The position numbers were made by a program, and so were the translations under genes. Shown piece by piece: positions 9,851 to 20,583 of a stretch of 64,000 nt of DNA. The stretch lies in assembly GCA_019775845.1 (NCBI GenBank), contig JADQAV010000008.1, positions 1 to 64,000 on the forward strand, in the 5' to 3' direction. This DNA comes from Myrmaecium sp. VS I D KN 1. Lineage: Eukaryota > Ascomycota > Dothideomycetes > Valsariales > Valsariaceae. Numbering within the stretch: position 1 is the first letter of the stretch; each line of letters opens with the position of its first letter. The notes under the pieces were generated by a model. It was not told the origin of the DNA and made no database searches. It worked only from the letters and a program-made list of their open reading frames with translations.

Positions 9851-12800
9851 CTACCCCCCAACTCCCCCAAACTCCTCAACCACACTCCTCGAGCAGCGAT
9901 ACGCCCCCAACACCGTCGAAGGACGCCACACCTTCCCCTCCAGGTCAAAAAACGCCGGTCCGCCCACCCGCAAGCCACGCTCGTCGCCCGTCCACAGCGG
10001 ATGCGCGGGCATGCCGATGACCCGTACGCGCAAGCCGTATCGCAGGTCCTGCGACCCGATGGCCTCGCCGTCCGGGCCGAGGAGGGTGATGAGGTCGGGG
10101 ACGAGGGCTAGGGGGGGTTGTTCTTCTTCTTCTGTTTCGTCGTTCTCTTTTTTGTTGAGGTAGGCAGCGTAGAGGAATTCGTTTTGGAAGGGGATGATGA
10201 GGCGGCGGGTTTCTGGTTGTGCTAAGGAGCCGTTTGCTTCACTCTGTTCTTGTTCCTGCTCTTGTTCGTCTGCTGATAGCGGTCGGATGATGCACCGTCC
10301 GACCGTGTAGCCGCGGCTGATGTCCCGCTGGACGTCGATGATTTTGCCTGTGTACAACAGGCAGCCTGGGGTAACGTCGAACTAATGTAAAAGATGGAGG
10401 TGGTGAGTGATGCACTGACAATACAAAAAAAAAATGTTTTACTTCAGAGACATCCACACGCACGTCACCGCTCAAAGAGACGGGGCGATAAAGGAAGAGA
10501 AGGGGAAAACATACAATCGCCTTCACAACATCCGTCTTCGCCTTCCGCGCCTGATGAATCGCCCGTCCCAGATACCAGGCCTGGGAGACGGTGTTAGGGA
10601 TGGCGAAGTCACGGATCGTCTGGCCGGACAGCGGACGACAGGCCACGGCCACCTTGAGGCCCAGCTCCGTGCAGGCGAGACGGAGCAACTTTTCCAGTCG
10701 CTCGTTGGACTCGGCGCTCTGGTGTGTGGTTGGTGGTTAGCCGGTGTATGCTACTCTTCTGCCGCGATTAGAGGATGGTGGACGTCTCGGACTTACCATC
10801 ACGACGGAGACGTTCCCCTTGGGATCAGCGATGGCGCAGGGCGTAATGGGGGCGCCATATACATACGGAGTCCCTAATATTCCATAGTCAGCCAATTCAT
10901 CCATCCAGATCCCCCCTCCCTCCCTCCCTCACTCACCATGCTCAATCGTCGGATACGCCCTGCCCATCAAATCCGCATCCACCACCGGCCTCCCATACCA
11001 CACCGCCGACGGAAACGTCACCATTCCATTCCCCCCACCAATCTCATCCGCCACCAGGGCATCAAACTCCGCATACCCCATCACCCGATTCACCGCATCC
11101 ACCGCCGCCATGACCTCCGTGCCCGCGGGGATGCGCTCCCCGCTCACGCTCGGCGCCCCGTACCACGAGCCAAACGCGCAGACGGCATCGGGCGCCAGGG
11201 TGATGGCGGGTATGACGCGCATTTTGCCTTCCCCGCCGTTGCGCAGGCATTGCAACCCGACGAGGTATTGGAGGTAGGAGGGTCCGCCGCCGCCGGTGCC
11301 GAGGACGCCCGTGCCCGTGGCGATGAATTCGAGGTCCACGGCGGAGAGGTACCAGACCCCGTTGCGGACGCAGGGACGGTAGGTTGGGATGTCGATGTGG
11401 AGGGAGGGTTTGGCGTCGAGGGGTGGCGTGGAGGGAGACGGTGAGATGGATTTTGCTTCTTTTGGTGTGAATGCCGCTTCGTCGTCGTCGCTGCTTTCGT
11501 CCAAGACATCGTGTTCGCTGTCAGTTGGCGTGCTCCTCGCATCCTTCTCACTCGGAAGAGCCAGCTTGCCGACCGCCTTAACGACAAAGCGCGTCGCTTT
11601 ATTAGTCACATATTGCAACGGATACTTTTCCAGCTCAGCGATATGCACATCCGCCGGATCCGCGCCCTTCGCCACCGCCATCGCAATCGCCTTCGCCTCC
11701 ACAGCCTTGCGGACGGCGTTCTCATCTCTTCCTTCCAGAATCTCAATGACATCGACCTCGCCCGCAACCTTCGCAATCGCAGCACCAACCGCGTTCGCGG
11801 AGCCGTGATGCGGCGGACGAATGCACTCGACCACCCCGTTGAGGGGATCCATCTGGATGATAGAACCGCCGCCGACCATGAGAGCAACCACAGGCGCGGC
11901 GGAGACCTTCATCTCGTCGATGACAGCCTCGAGCATCTTCTTGATCCGTCGACGCGCCCGGTCAACCACGACCGGAGGGATCTTTTCTCTCACCCTCCCC
12001 TGATCGCCGACACCCGCATCCGCTCCCGCCGCGACCACAACATCCGTCGCCGTCATCACATCCCCGCCAAAGACCAGAGCTCGCTCCTGAATCCGATGCC
12101 CAACCGAGTCCGGTCCAACAGTAACCTCATCCCGCTCCTCATCCACACGCACCACACTCCCGCCCCCCAACCCAATCGACCGCACCTCCGGCATCGAAAA
12201 CGCCGTGCGCACCCCGCCCACCTCCACAAACCCGGGCGCCTGGCGCGGAAAACCCGACGGCAGGAGAGCACACACATCCGTCGTCGTCCCCCCCACATCC
12301 ACCACGACAACCTGGCGCTCCATCCCCCGATTCTGTTGCTCCCGGTCCAAGCCCGCCAAAAACGCCGCGCCCGCCATGCTATTCGTCGGCCCACTCGCAA
12401 AGCTGCGAATCGGGTAGTGCGCCGCAACGCGAGCGTCCGTCAGGGTGCCATCGTTCTGGGTAAGATACAGGCGCGCACAGGGGAGACGCAGGCGAGCCAT
12501 CGCCCGACGAAAGCCGCGCACCGTGCGCTGGGCCAGCGGGAGGATGGCAGCGTTAAGGATGGTGGCGTTTTCGCGCGCGAGCAGGCCGATGCCGGCGATG
12601 GGGTGGGAGCAGGTGATGTGGAAGGAGGGGTTGTGGGTGAGGAGGAGCTGTTTGCAGCGTGCTTCGTGGGCGCCGCGGTGGTCGAGGGGGGCGAAGATGC
12701 TGATGAGGGCGATGGTGGTGATGTTCGCGTGCTGGAGGTGGGTGGCTGTGGCGGCGATTTGGGAGGGGTTGAGGGGGGTGATTTCGCGGCCGTCAATTTC

Positions 12801-13316
12801 GAGGCCTGGGTGTAGGTAGGAACGAGTTAGATTCACAAGTTTTTCTGGGGTGTTTGGTGTGATGGAAGACTCACCCCCGTCAAGGTAAAAGACAGGCCCT
12901 TCGATAATCCCCCGCAACGTCGGCGGGAAGTCAGTAAAAGGCGGGAGCTGGCGGGTAAAAGGCCCACAGAGGCGGATGACGGCCACCCGACTCAGGCGGC
13001 GGGCGTCGACCTCGACGACGGCGTTGACGAAGTGAGTGGTTCCAATGGCGACGCTGCGGACCTCGTCACGGGCGACCTGCGATTGGGCCAGGACCTGCTC
13101 GACCGCGTTGGCGATGCCGGTGGTCACGTCTGGGGTTGTTGGGTGCTTGGATGAGGCGAGCACGCCCCGGGAAGGTGAGTCGACTAGGCGCGTGTCGAGG
13201 ATGGCTGCGTCGGTGTTGGTCTGGTGGACGAAGAATGGTGGAGTTAGCTTAGTAAAGGAGAGGGAGGGGGGGAAGTAAATACGTACACCACCAACGTCGA
13301 CCCCGATGCGATACAT
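9851..13316 (-). CDS. Hydantoinase/oxoprolinase fused to DUF917, 1018 aa
   Basis: Members of this family open cyclic amides such as hydantoins or 5-oxoproline, usually at the cost of ATP; the substrate here is not known. Exons on the minus strand: 13316-13287, 13220-12875, 12805-10937, 10873-10797, 10718-10515 and 10381-9851. All introns are GT-AG, 63-133 nt. The first exon encodes just ten residues, and splicing completes the N-terminal GVDVGGTNTDAA nucleotide-binding motif. A second one, VVDVGGTTTDV, lies in the middle, followed by glycine-rich GLGGGSV and MVGGGSI. An acidic, serine-rich linker (DSEHDVLDESSDDDEA) separates this from the C-terminal DUF917 part, which begins near EFIATGTGVLGTGGGG. 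The product looks cytosolic, with no signal peptide. It stands head-to-head with an NCS1 permease, suggesting joint control and an uptake-plus-hydrolysis pathway. Confidence 0.92.
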
Positions 13317-13996
13317 GATGACCGCAGAAGGGGATGAAGAAGTGATGAGAATGAAGTGGATAAGTGTGAGTAGTTTAAGAGGGAGGGTAGATGGTACGGC
13401 ACAGCACGCATCAATGATTAACTCCCCCCACTCTTCCCTCAGCATTCACTGCAACCTAGACTGGGATGAAATATGTGGTGGACGATAAGGAGGGAGTGAT
13501 TCCATCCATATCCGATTTACATTCACATTCACATCTCTAGTCCAAGGTGCTCCGGACAGGGAATGCCGGAGAACCCCGCACTCTGTGTGAGGGGAAAGCC
13601 TTGTTCAACCCTAACCCTAGTACTTCCCCCTCGCCAATCTCAGCCTGATCAGTCACATCCTCTCCTCGACCTTCTCCATTCCGACCGGCTTATCGCTTCT
13701 CCTTCCTTATCACCGGATGATCAGCCTCGTCGTCACTACGTACTGCAGTCGTACTGTTCTGTCCATACCGTATCATCCCCCACTCACCACCACGCTGGCC
13801 AGACTCGTCATGTTGGATGGCGCGACCGGCATCTGAGTCGCTGATAACTACTGAGTGACCCCGGCCAGACGATCGGGAGTCGTATACAGACATATCTCTC
13901 TACATAGGTACCCGTACATCGCCATCCTCTCTTCACTTAGAGTCGAATATATCAATCGTCCTCAACCTCGCAAGACGATCGACAAGACACAACACC
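13317..13996. promoter_or_regulatory. Divergent promoter region of hydantoinase and permease genes
   Basis: 680 bases between two head-to-head start codons, so both promoters must lie here. It contains a telomere-like CAACCCTAACCCTAG at 13606-13620. I see no other clear operator. A shared control region is an inference from the arrangement. Confidence 0.5.
13606..13620. promoter_or_regulatory. Telomere-like motif (telobox) in divergent promoter
   Basis: CAACCCTAACCCTAG, two CCCTAA units, about 290 bases from the hydantoinase ATG and 380 from the permease ATG. It is a candidate site for a TTAGGG-binding factor. The similar motif near 8960 has the opposite orientation. Confidence 0.4.
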
Positions 13997-16098
13997 ATGG
14001 ACACACTCCTACAAAAACTCAAGATCCCCCACGAAGACGGCGACGTGCCCAATCGATGGACATCCCACGACATTAAGCCCATCGAAGCCAAGCGGCGGAC
14101 CTGGGGATTTTGGTCCTTCAACAATTTCTGTGAGTTAGTCCTTATACACATTAGAATGTCCGCAATTGACCACACATCCGCAAGGGGTCCTCGTCAACTC
14201 CTGCATCGCCACCTACATGACGGGCTCCTCGTTGATCGGGCTGGGTCTGAGCTGGTGGGAGGCGTTGGTCGCGACGATCGCCGGGCAGCTCCTCGCTACT
14301 GTGTTTGTGGTCATGAACTCGTTGCCGGGGTCGGAGTACCATCGTGAGTTTGTTCCTATAAGTGCCGGTTGGAGGGAGGGAGGGCTATATATAGTCTTTG
14401 CGTTGCTAACAAGCAGCCTCGCAGTGGGCTTCCCCGTCGCCAACCGTTATGTGTGGGGGATGTGGGGCAGTTACTTTGTTGTTTTGAATCGCATCTTGCT
14501 CTCTGTCGGTAAGTTTCTTCCCCTGCATGGAGAGAGACCGCAGCTAACGTAGCCACAGTATGGTACGGATAACTTACGATCATAGTTCTCCTCTCCTCCG
14601 ACCAACCTCCCAATTAACCCCCATCCTCCAGGTACGGCTACCAATCCTGGGTCGGTGGTGAATGCATCTTCGTCTGCCTCAAAGCCATCTGGCCCGACCT
14701 GAACTCTCGCATCTCAAACCACATGCCCGCCTCCACAGGAATGACCACCGCCCAATTCCTCGGCTACATCCTCTTCATGCTTCTCCAACTCCCCTTCATC
14801 GCCATCCGCCCCCACCGACTCAACACCTTCATGTACCTCTCCGCCGCCATCATCCTCATCTTCGAAATCGCCCTCATAATCTGGGCCCTCGCCACCATGG
14901 GCCCAAGCGGCTTCGGCTCCACAATAACAAGCAGCACCACCACCCCTCAGACCGACGCCAAAGGCTGGCTCATCCTCTACGCCCTCACCAGCACCATCGG
15001 CTCCATCTCCGCCGGGATCCTCAACCAAACCGACTACGCCCGCTTCGCCTCCCACCGGCGAGCCGCCCTCTGGGGGCAAGCTATCAGCTTCCCCCTGTAC
15101 GCCATCTTCAGCGCCACCGTCGGTATTCTCGTCACCGCCGCCACGCAGCCGCGGTACGGGGCCGCGCTGTGGGACCCCACGGACCTGCTGGCCGCAGTCA
15201 TCGACGGCGGCGGGACGCGCTCGCGAGCCGCGGCCTTTTTCGCGGCGGCGGCGCTCGTGGTGTCGCAGGTGGGTGTGAATGTGCCGGGGAATGCGTTGGC
15301 GGGGGGTACGTACAGTACATATATCCCTCTATCCCTGCATCCTCCACGCCTTACTCCCGCTAACGAGACCCGATGCTAGGTTTCGACCTCGCGGCCACCT
15401 TGCCCAGCTACCTCAACATCCGCCGGGGCGCCTACCTGACCGCGCTGCTGTCGATTGCCAGCAACCCATGGCGGCTGGTGAACACCGCGACGACGTTTCT
15501 AGCGGTGCTGAGCGCGTACGCGGTTTTCCTGGCGCCGATGACGGGGTGTATGGTCGCGGCGTACGTCGTGGTGCATCGGCGGAAGATTAAGGTGGAGGAT
15601 TTGTACCGTGGGGAGAGAGGGAGTGTGTATTGGTATGCTGGGGGTGTAGATTGGAGGGCGTGTGTGGCTGTAAGTGGATGGATTCCTTCTCCCCCCGTCC
15701 CTTCCCCCTTGGGTACTGACTTCCTATAGTGGACCGTCGCAACAGCCCCCCATATCCCTGGCCTTGTCGCCTCGGTGAACACGTCCGTTCGGACTCCCCG
15801 CAGCCTCACACGACTCTATGATCTCTGCTACTTGACAGGGTTCGCGATCGCGTTTGCGCTGTATGCTGGCTTGCATGCGCTGTTTCCGGATCCTCGCGTG
15901 CAGGCGTTTGTTAAGGGTGGGGAGGAGAGCGCGGAGGAGTTGATGAGACGGTATCGTGAGGAGGGGGATAAGGCTGCTGCTGCTGCTGGATCGTCGGAAG
16001 GGGTGTTAGCGGTGGTGGTGCTGGATGGGTTGGAGCGGGAGGAGGGGGGCATGGGTGAGGGCGAGGTGGTAGATGTGGAGAAGTGGGGGAAGAAGTGA
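13997..16098 (+). CDS. NCS1-family nucleobase/hydantoin/allantoin permease, 570 aa
   Basis: A plasma-membrane transporter of the nucleobase-cation-symport-1 family (uracil, allantoin, hydantoin or related substrates). Exons: 13997-14129, 14185-14343, 14425-14508, 14559-14562 (a 4-nt microexon), 14632-15305, 15380-15669 and 15730-16098. Family marks are NRWTSHDIKPIEAKRRTWGFW at the N-terminus, GSSLIGLGLSWWEA, the junction WYGYQSWVGGEC, NQTDYARFA, and LPSYLNIRRGAYL. About 12 hydrophobic helices follow the expected order. ATG 13997 sits in ACCATGG. The microexon restores the conserved W-Y-G-x-Q motif; without it the frame is lost. The cytosolic tail is charged. Divergent from a hydantoinase gene, so a cyclic amide substrate is plausible. 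Confidence 0.92.
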
Positions 16099-17001
16099 GG
16101 ACCGGGTAATGTGATCGCATAACGCCTGGAGATTTCCTATCAAGGTGAGAGAGCCAGGTTCTTTGGATCGAGCATTTATTAATAGAGAATGTCGTTTTCG
16201 GTCGAACAGAGCAAAAAAATAAGCCGAAAACAAAGCGAAAAGAGAAAAGAATAGAAAAAGAGGAGAAGAGCAACGCCCACCCAGCATCCGCTACAATGAG
16301 ACAAACGAGTGTAGCGACGCAAGCGCCCGATGTATCGAGCGCCCTCGATGCCAAACAGCCATCCCTTTCTGAACGAGAAGAGGTACATGAAGGTGGGCGA
16401 AGCTAGACGGTCTTGCTCCAATGCCGAGCGAACCATGTCACCAGGTCGCTAGTGATAACGCAGATACTCCAAAGCGCGCACCGCTCGTTGTTATTCGTCG
16501 TTGACTAAACAAATGTGAAAAAGATAATTGAGATATCTAACGGTCGGCAAGTCGCTTATAGCACTGAATATACCGGTTGTTCATCGCGATCAGCCGTAGT
16601 AGCTGGAGGCGTACTACCGGCGGAAAAATTGGATAAGCGAGTTATCATGAGACAGTATCAGATGTGCACATTACTCTAGAAATGTAACTTGCGGCTTATA
16701 TTAAGCGTATATGTGGTAATACATCCCCTTCATCAGGTTGCTTTACTTTTTTCTTTCTTCCCTTCGATAGTGAGAGAGCATTTCGTCTTTCGTTTTCATT
16801 CTTGCGATAGGCCTGGACTTGGGGAAGGAAAATATCATCTCTCTTTATATTTTCCTTCTCGTAGAGTGATTTCAGCTGTATGACCGTCAAGCCAAAAAGA
16901 AAGAAGGAAAAGGCGATAGAGATACTGTGCGGTATCCTTCGGGGCGCATGGCCTCACGTTCGGGACACGGCGAACCAAGGAACAAAAAGACAAAAAAGCG
17001 A
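16099..17001. other. Intergenic region between permease and tRNA
   Basis: About 0.9 kb. The left part is the 3' flank of the permease. The remainder is AT-richer, with A/T homopolymer runs. No gene seen. Confidence 0.55.
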
Positions 17002-17097
17002 CTCTCCCTCGGGGAATCGAACCCCGGTCTCCCGCGCTTGTTACCTGATCAGCCCAGGATTGACAAGCGGAAATCATGACCACTAGACCAAGGAAGA
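17002..17097 (-). tRNA. tRNA-Asp(GTC) with 24-nt intron
   Basis: On the minus strand the acceptor arm TCTTCCT pairs with AGGGAGA, one T-G wobble included. The D arm contains GGTCTAGTGG. The T arm is CGGGG-TTCGATT-CCCCG. The anticodon stem TCCGC/GCGGG holds a loop with TTGTCA, anticodon GTC (Asp). A 24-nt intron follows position 37, starting ATCCTGGG and ending AACAAG. The intron's ACAAG can pair with CTTGT of the anticodon loop, the usual anticodon-intron pairing. The mature molecule would be 72 nt before CCA. The discriminator base is G. Confidence 0.9.
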
Positions 17098-18139
17098 TGA
17101 CTAATCAGTCGCTTATGATAGATTTGTGCGTTTGTAGTTTATAATGTCCAAACGGACTCCTCTCTTTCCAAAGTCGGCGCGCGCTGGTTGGAGCCGCGTG
17201 GCGTCGCAGGTGTTCAACGGTCCGCGGCCGAACTTACTCCATAGGGTGTCGTGGGATTGATGATTGGCTAGAATCTCACCACCCAGCTTGCACGACTCGA
17301 CATGTTTGCTCTTCTACGAAGGTACTGCCGACGGTGAAACACAAGAGCTTCTACTCCTCTTTCGAGAAACTTTCTCCTATCGCAAATGTAAAGCTGTACA
17401 TGAGAGATTTATTGTTAGAAGAGCGAAGCAGCTCAGCCCGACCGACGGTTTTTTCGACCGTGGAAGGCTCATTCATACCAGCGACCAGCACATCCATCCG
17501 CCAGCCAAGTGCCGTCGCAAAGGCAGTCGTCGAAGAAGGATCATGGACCCTATCTCAGCCCCCACGGCGAGGAAGTACGATCGTTGAAGGGGTTGACAGC
17601 GCTCGGGGTCGAAGGGATCCTTCAAAACAGCACGAAGGATGCTCGCTATACCATCACGGGCTGATTCAGCTCCGCACAGTCTCCTTCAGCCTCAGAATGT
17701 ACGCCCAGCCAAAGTTATTCCAAAGTAGCGAAATCGCAAGGAAGGGCGCCCCCTAAGGTCTTAGTTCGTCGGGCATCTTGCGATCGCCACCAGATAGAGA
17801 CTGTGGACATTGTCCAGGCCGCCACGTCATCACAGCCCTCAGCTTGTCCTCGAGATGGACTCCAGCAGAAAGATGCGCCGAAGCCGCCGATTGGTGGGGA
17901 GAAGGGTTTGATAGGTCATGATGTGGAGCAACGGTCCAAACCACCCGAAGGATGCGGAGGTGGAGACCAAGGGACCAGCCCAACTCAACAACAGCGCCGG
18001 TCCGCCTTCAGGAACGAATATTCCCCCCACAGAGAGGCGACTATGCATTGATCTCCAAGTATATAAGTAATACCCACATCACCCATTCCATCTCCTCCTG
18101 TCCGACAACGTTCCTTCCATCCTCTCACACAGACTCACC
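17098..18139. other. Intergenic region before alpha/beta hydrolase
   Basis: About 1 kb with no convincing gene. Overlapping frames around 17260-17760 lack start context and recognisable protein sequence. The right end is the hydrolase promoter. Confidence 0.5.
18060..18067 (+). promoter_or_regulatory. TATA box of alpha/beta hydrolase
   Basis: TATATAAG lies 73-80 bases before the ATG at 18140. Confidence 0.65.
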
Positions 18140-18977
18140 ATGACCACCCCCCAAAAGCCCACCGTCATCCTCGTCTGCGGCGCCTACCACCTCCCCCCCA
18201 GCTTCGACCCTCTCCGTCAGCGTCTCGAAGCACGCGGATACCCCGTCGCAACCCCCCAGAACCCCTCCGCAGGCGGACCCCCCGCGACCTCAAGCCTAGA
18301 AAACGACGCCGCGCACCTGCGCGCCCTGCTCGAGCGGCTCATCCGCGAGGAGGGCAAGCAGGTGCTGCTGCTGATGCACTCGTACGGCGGGGCCGTGGGG
18401 ACGTTTGCTGCGGACGGGCTGCCGCGGGCGGAAGGGGGAAGGGGGAAAGGTTTGCTGGGGCTGATTTATATGGCTGCGTTTGCGCTGCCGCCGGGAATGC
18501 ATGTGGTGGAGGCAAATGATGATTCGGCGCCGGTGTGGGTTGAGCCGGTGGAGGGCGAGGTTAGTCGGTGCTTACTCCCATCTCCGCGACTGGAACTGAT
18601 CGAAGAAACAGGAGGGCGTTCTACGCACCCGCAACGCAGCCGAGACCCTCTACCACGACCTGCCCCCCGCGGAACAGGAGAAGTACGCGGCCGGACTGAC
18701 GACGATGCCTGTCGGGGTGTTCTTCACCCCTGGTGGACCCACGCCCTGGCGTCAGTTCCCCACTACCTACATTTTCTGCGAGCACGACCGCGCTGTTCGG
18801 CTGGAGCGGCAGAAGATGATGGTTGAGGCGATGGGTGTCGAGGTCGTTACGAAGAGCTTGCCGTCGTCGCACTCGCCTCATTTAAGTATGCCGGATAGGA
18901 TTGTTGAGGTGGTTGAGGAGGCGGAGGAGTATGGGCGGAGGTGGCAGGGGCCGCGAGAGGTTGGGTGGGAGGAGTAG
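18140..18977 (+). CDS. Alpha/beta hydrolase (AB hydrolase-6 type), 261 aa
   Basis: A small cytosolic serine hydrolase of the methylesterase/salicylate-esterase-like fold; the substrate cannot be told. Exons 18140-18559 and 18612-18977, with a 52-nt intron between two GAG-GGC sequences. The chain begins with a strand TVILVCGAYH carrying the oxyanion-hole region. The nucleophile elbow is MHSYGG (Ser81), the acid is in IFCEHDRA (Asp199), and the base is in SSHSPHLS (His227, as in related enzymes). The start is supported by ACCATGACC and a TATA box about 75 bases upstream. There is no signal peptide. All catalytic residues are present, so the gene looks intact. Confidence 0.9.
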
Positions 18978-20583
18978 TGAGGTTTGGCGGGAGGCTTTCT
19001 GAGAAGGGATCTATGGACGCCTGTGCTCAGTGGAAATGGGGCTAGGTTTCTTCGTGTGACATAAGATTTCGAGCATATCAAGTACACAAACGAGGACAAG
19101 GCCTTCACATCCCAGCTGATCGTACGTCAGTCGATCTCGAGCAGGCAGTATCCCTCGCTGGCCCAGCTAAGGCACATGAGAGTCAGGTATCTGGCCTCTT
19201 GGCCTTTTTACCATGGATGAGAGGCTTGGGGAAGGTAGTCAAAAGAAAAAACGTTCGTACAATATCCCAAGTCATTCCCAAGTCATTTAATATGCGCTCT
19301 CTTACCATCCGGCCGGGAGTATCTGTCTAAGGAAAGCTTGGAAAGAAGGACTGCATCGAGCTAAGACTGTTAAAACACTCTCCATGTTAGAATTCGGCTG
19401 TTGACTTCAACCTTTCCCCCTGTACAGGTCTAGAGCTCGTACAAGTACAACACCTGTATAAGGCCCCCGCGTATTGTAGATCTAGGCATACATTTTCTTC
19501 ACTGTGCTTTCTGGATAAAGTTCCTGTCGTCTGCTCACGGATGTGAACCAGATTAATCCTTTCTATTAAGTAGCTTTCTCTTGCTCTTCTAGCAGTCAAC
19601 TGCTCCAGATCTTCTTTTCTCCAGCACTCTCATCGATCCTCTCCTTAGTTCTAGTGTACAAGCATTAATAAAAGCTGCTGTCGTCACTGCTTTCCGAAGT
19701 CCAAACGAGCCACCAAATCCCCCGCACAGGTGGCAGTGTAGGACCTATGTACAGCGGACCTCCGCTGGAATCGCTTGGTCTTGAAGCTCCGATGCGGGAG
19801 ATCTTCTTCTTCCTCCGTCTGTAGTTTGCACCGCCCCCGATAAGTGATCTGTGAACAGGATAAGCAAGGTCGACTTCTATCATCAGGGCAAGCCATTCAG
19901 AAGCACACCTTTGGAGTGTCCTTTCATGTCGTAACTTGCGATTACACCCAATCAAGAAGTTCAACGATCCCCAATTCCCTTATCTGAATGGTGAGTGTCG
20001 GATTGAATAATTACAGTATAGAGTGCGACATGGTCGTTTCCATCGCATGCTCCGCGGGATCTTTCTGAGTACGACTCTGTGGCTAATGATATACGATCAA
20101 CGATAAACGGAGAAAGGCTTTTTGGAGTAGATGTGAGCTGAGAGGCATGCCTCACCTGCTGGTCGTCTCAAAGCCGAACAGGAGAGGACTGCTAACTTTG
20201 CGAAGACCGCGGATCAATCCGAAAGACATCGATAACGTGAAGAAGTCTTGGTGTGGTCTTCTCGGGGCTCCGAGGCCGAAACACCTTAGCTGTCGTAGTA
20301 CGCTTCGTCGCTTTACCACTTATCCCAAGGCTAGGGATAGACAGTCCGAAACGAGAATCTATAGCAGCACTGTCCTTCCCTGGAGAAACATACGCAGACT
20401 CGTCGGATGCTTATGCTACTCGATCTTGAGGGATATGGGCTTGTATTGGCGGGTTGGTTTGCGCATTCGAACCGGATGATGAGGACGCGGAGAGTAGGAC
20501 CAAGAGCAAAAATGGCTGTAATCGTTGGTGAATTCATGTATCTTGCTTTTCCCTCGCTGGGTCCGAAAGCCTCTTCCTCGACC
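18978..20583. other. Long spacer without a recognisable gene
   Basis: About 1.6 kb. The left end is the hydrolase 3' flank. The rest holds only short frames without coding character on either strand. Nothing repeated within the window was noticed. Confidence 0.5.

Noticed and set aside
11511-12815. 434-codon plus-strand frame
   Set aside because: Antisense shadow of the hydantoinase exon; its Arg/His-rich sequence has no protein sense.
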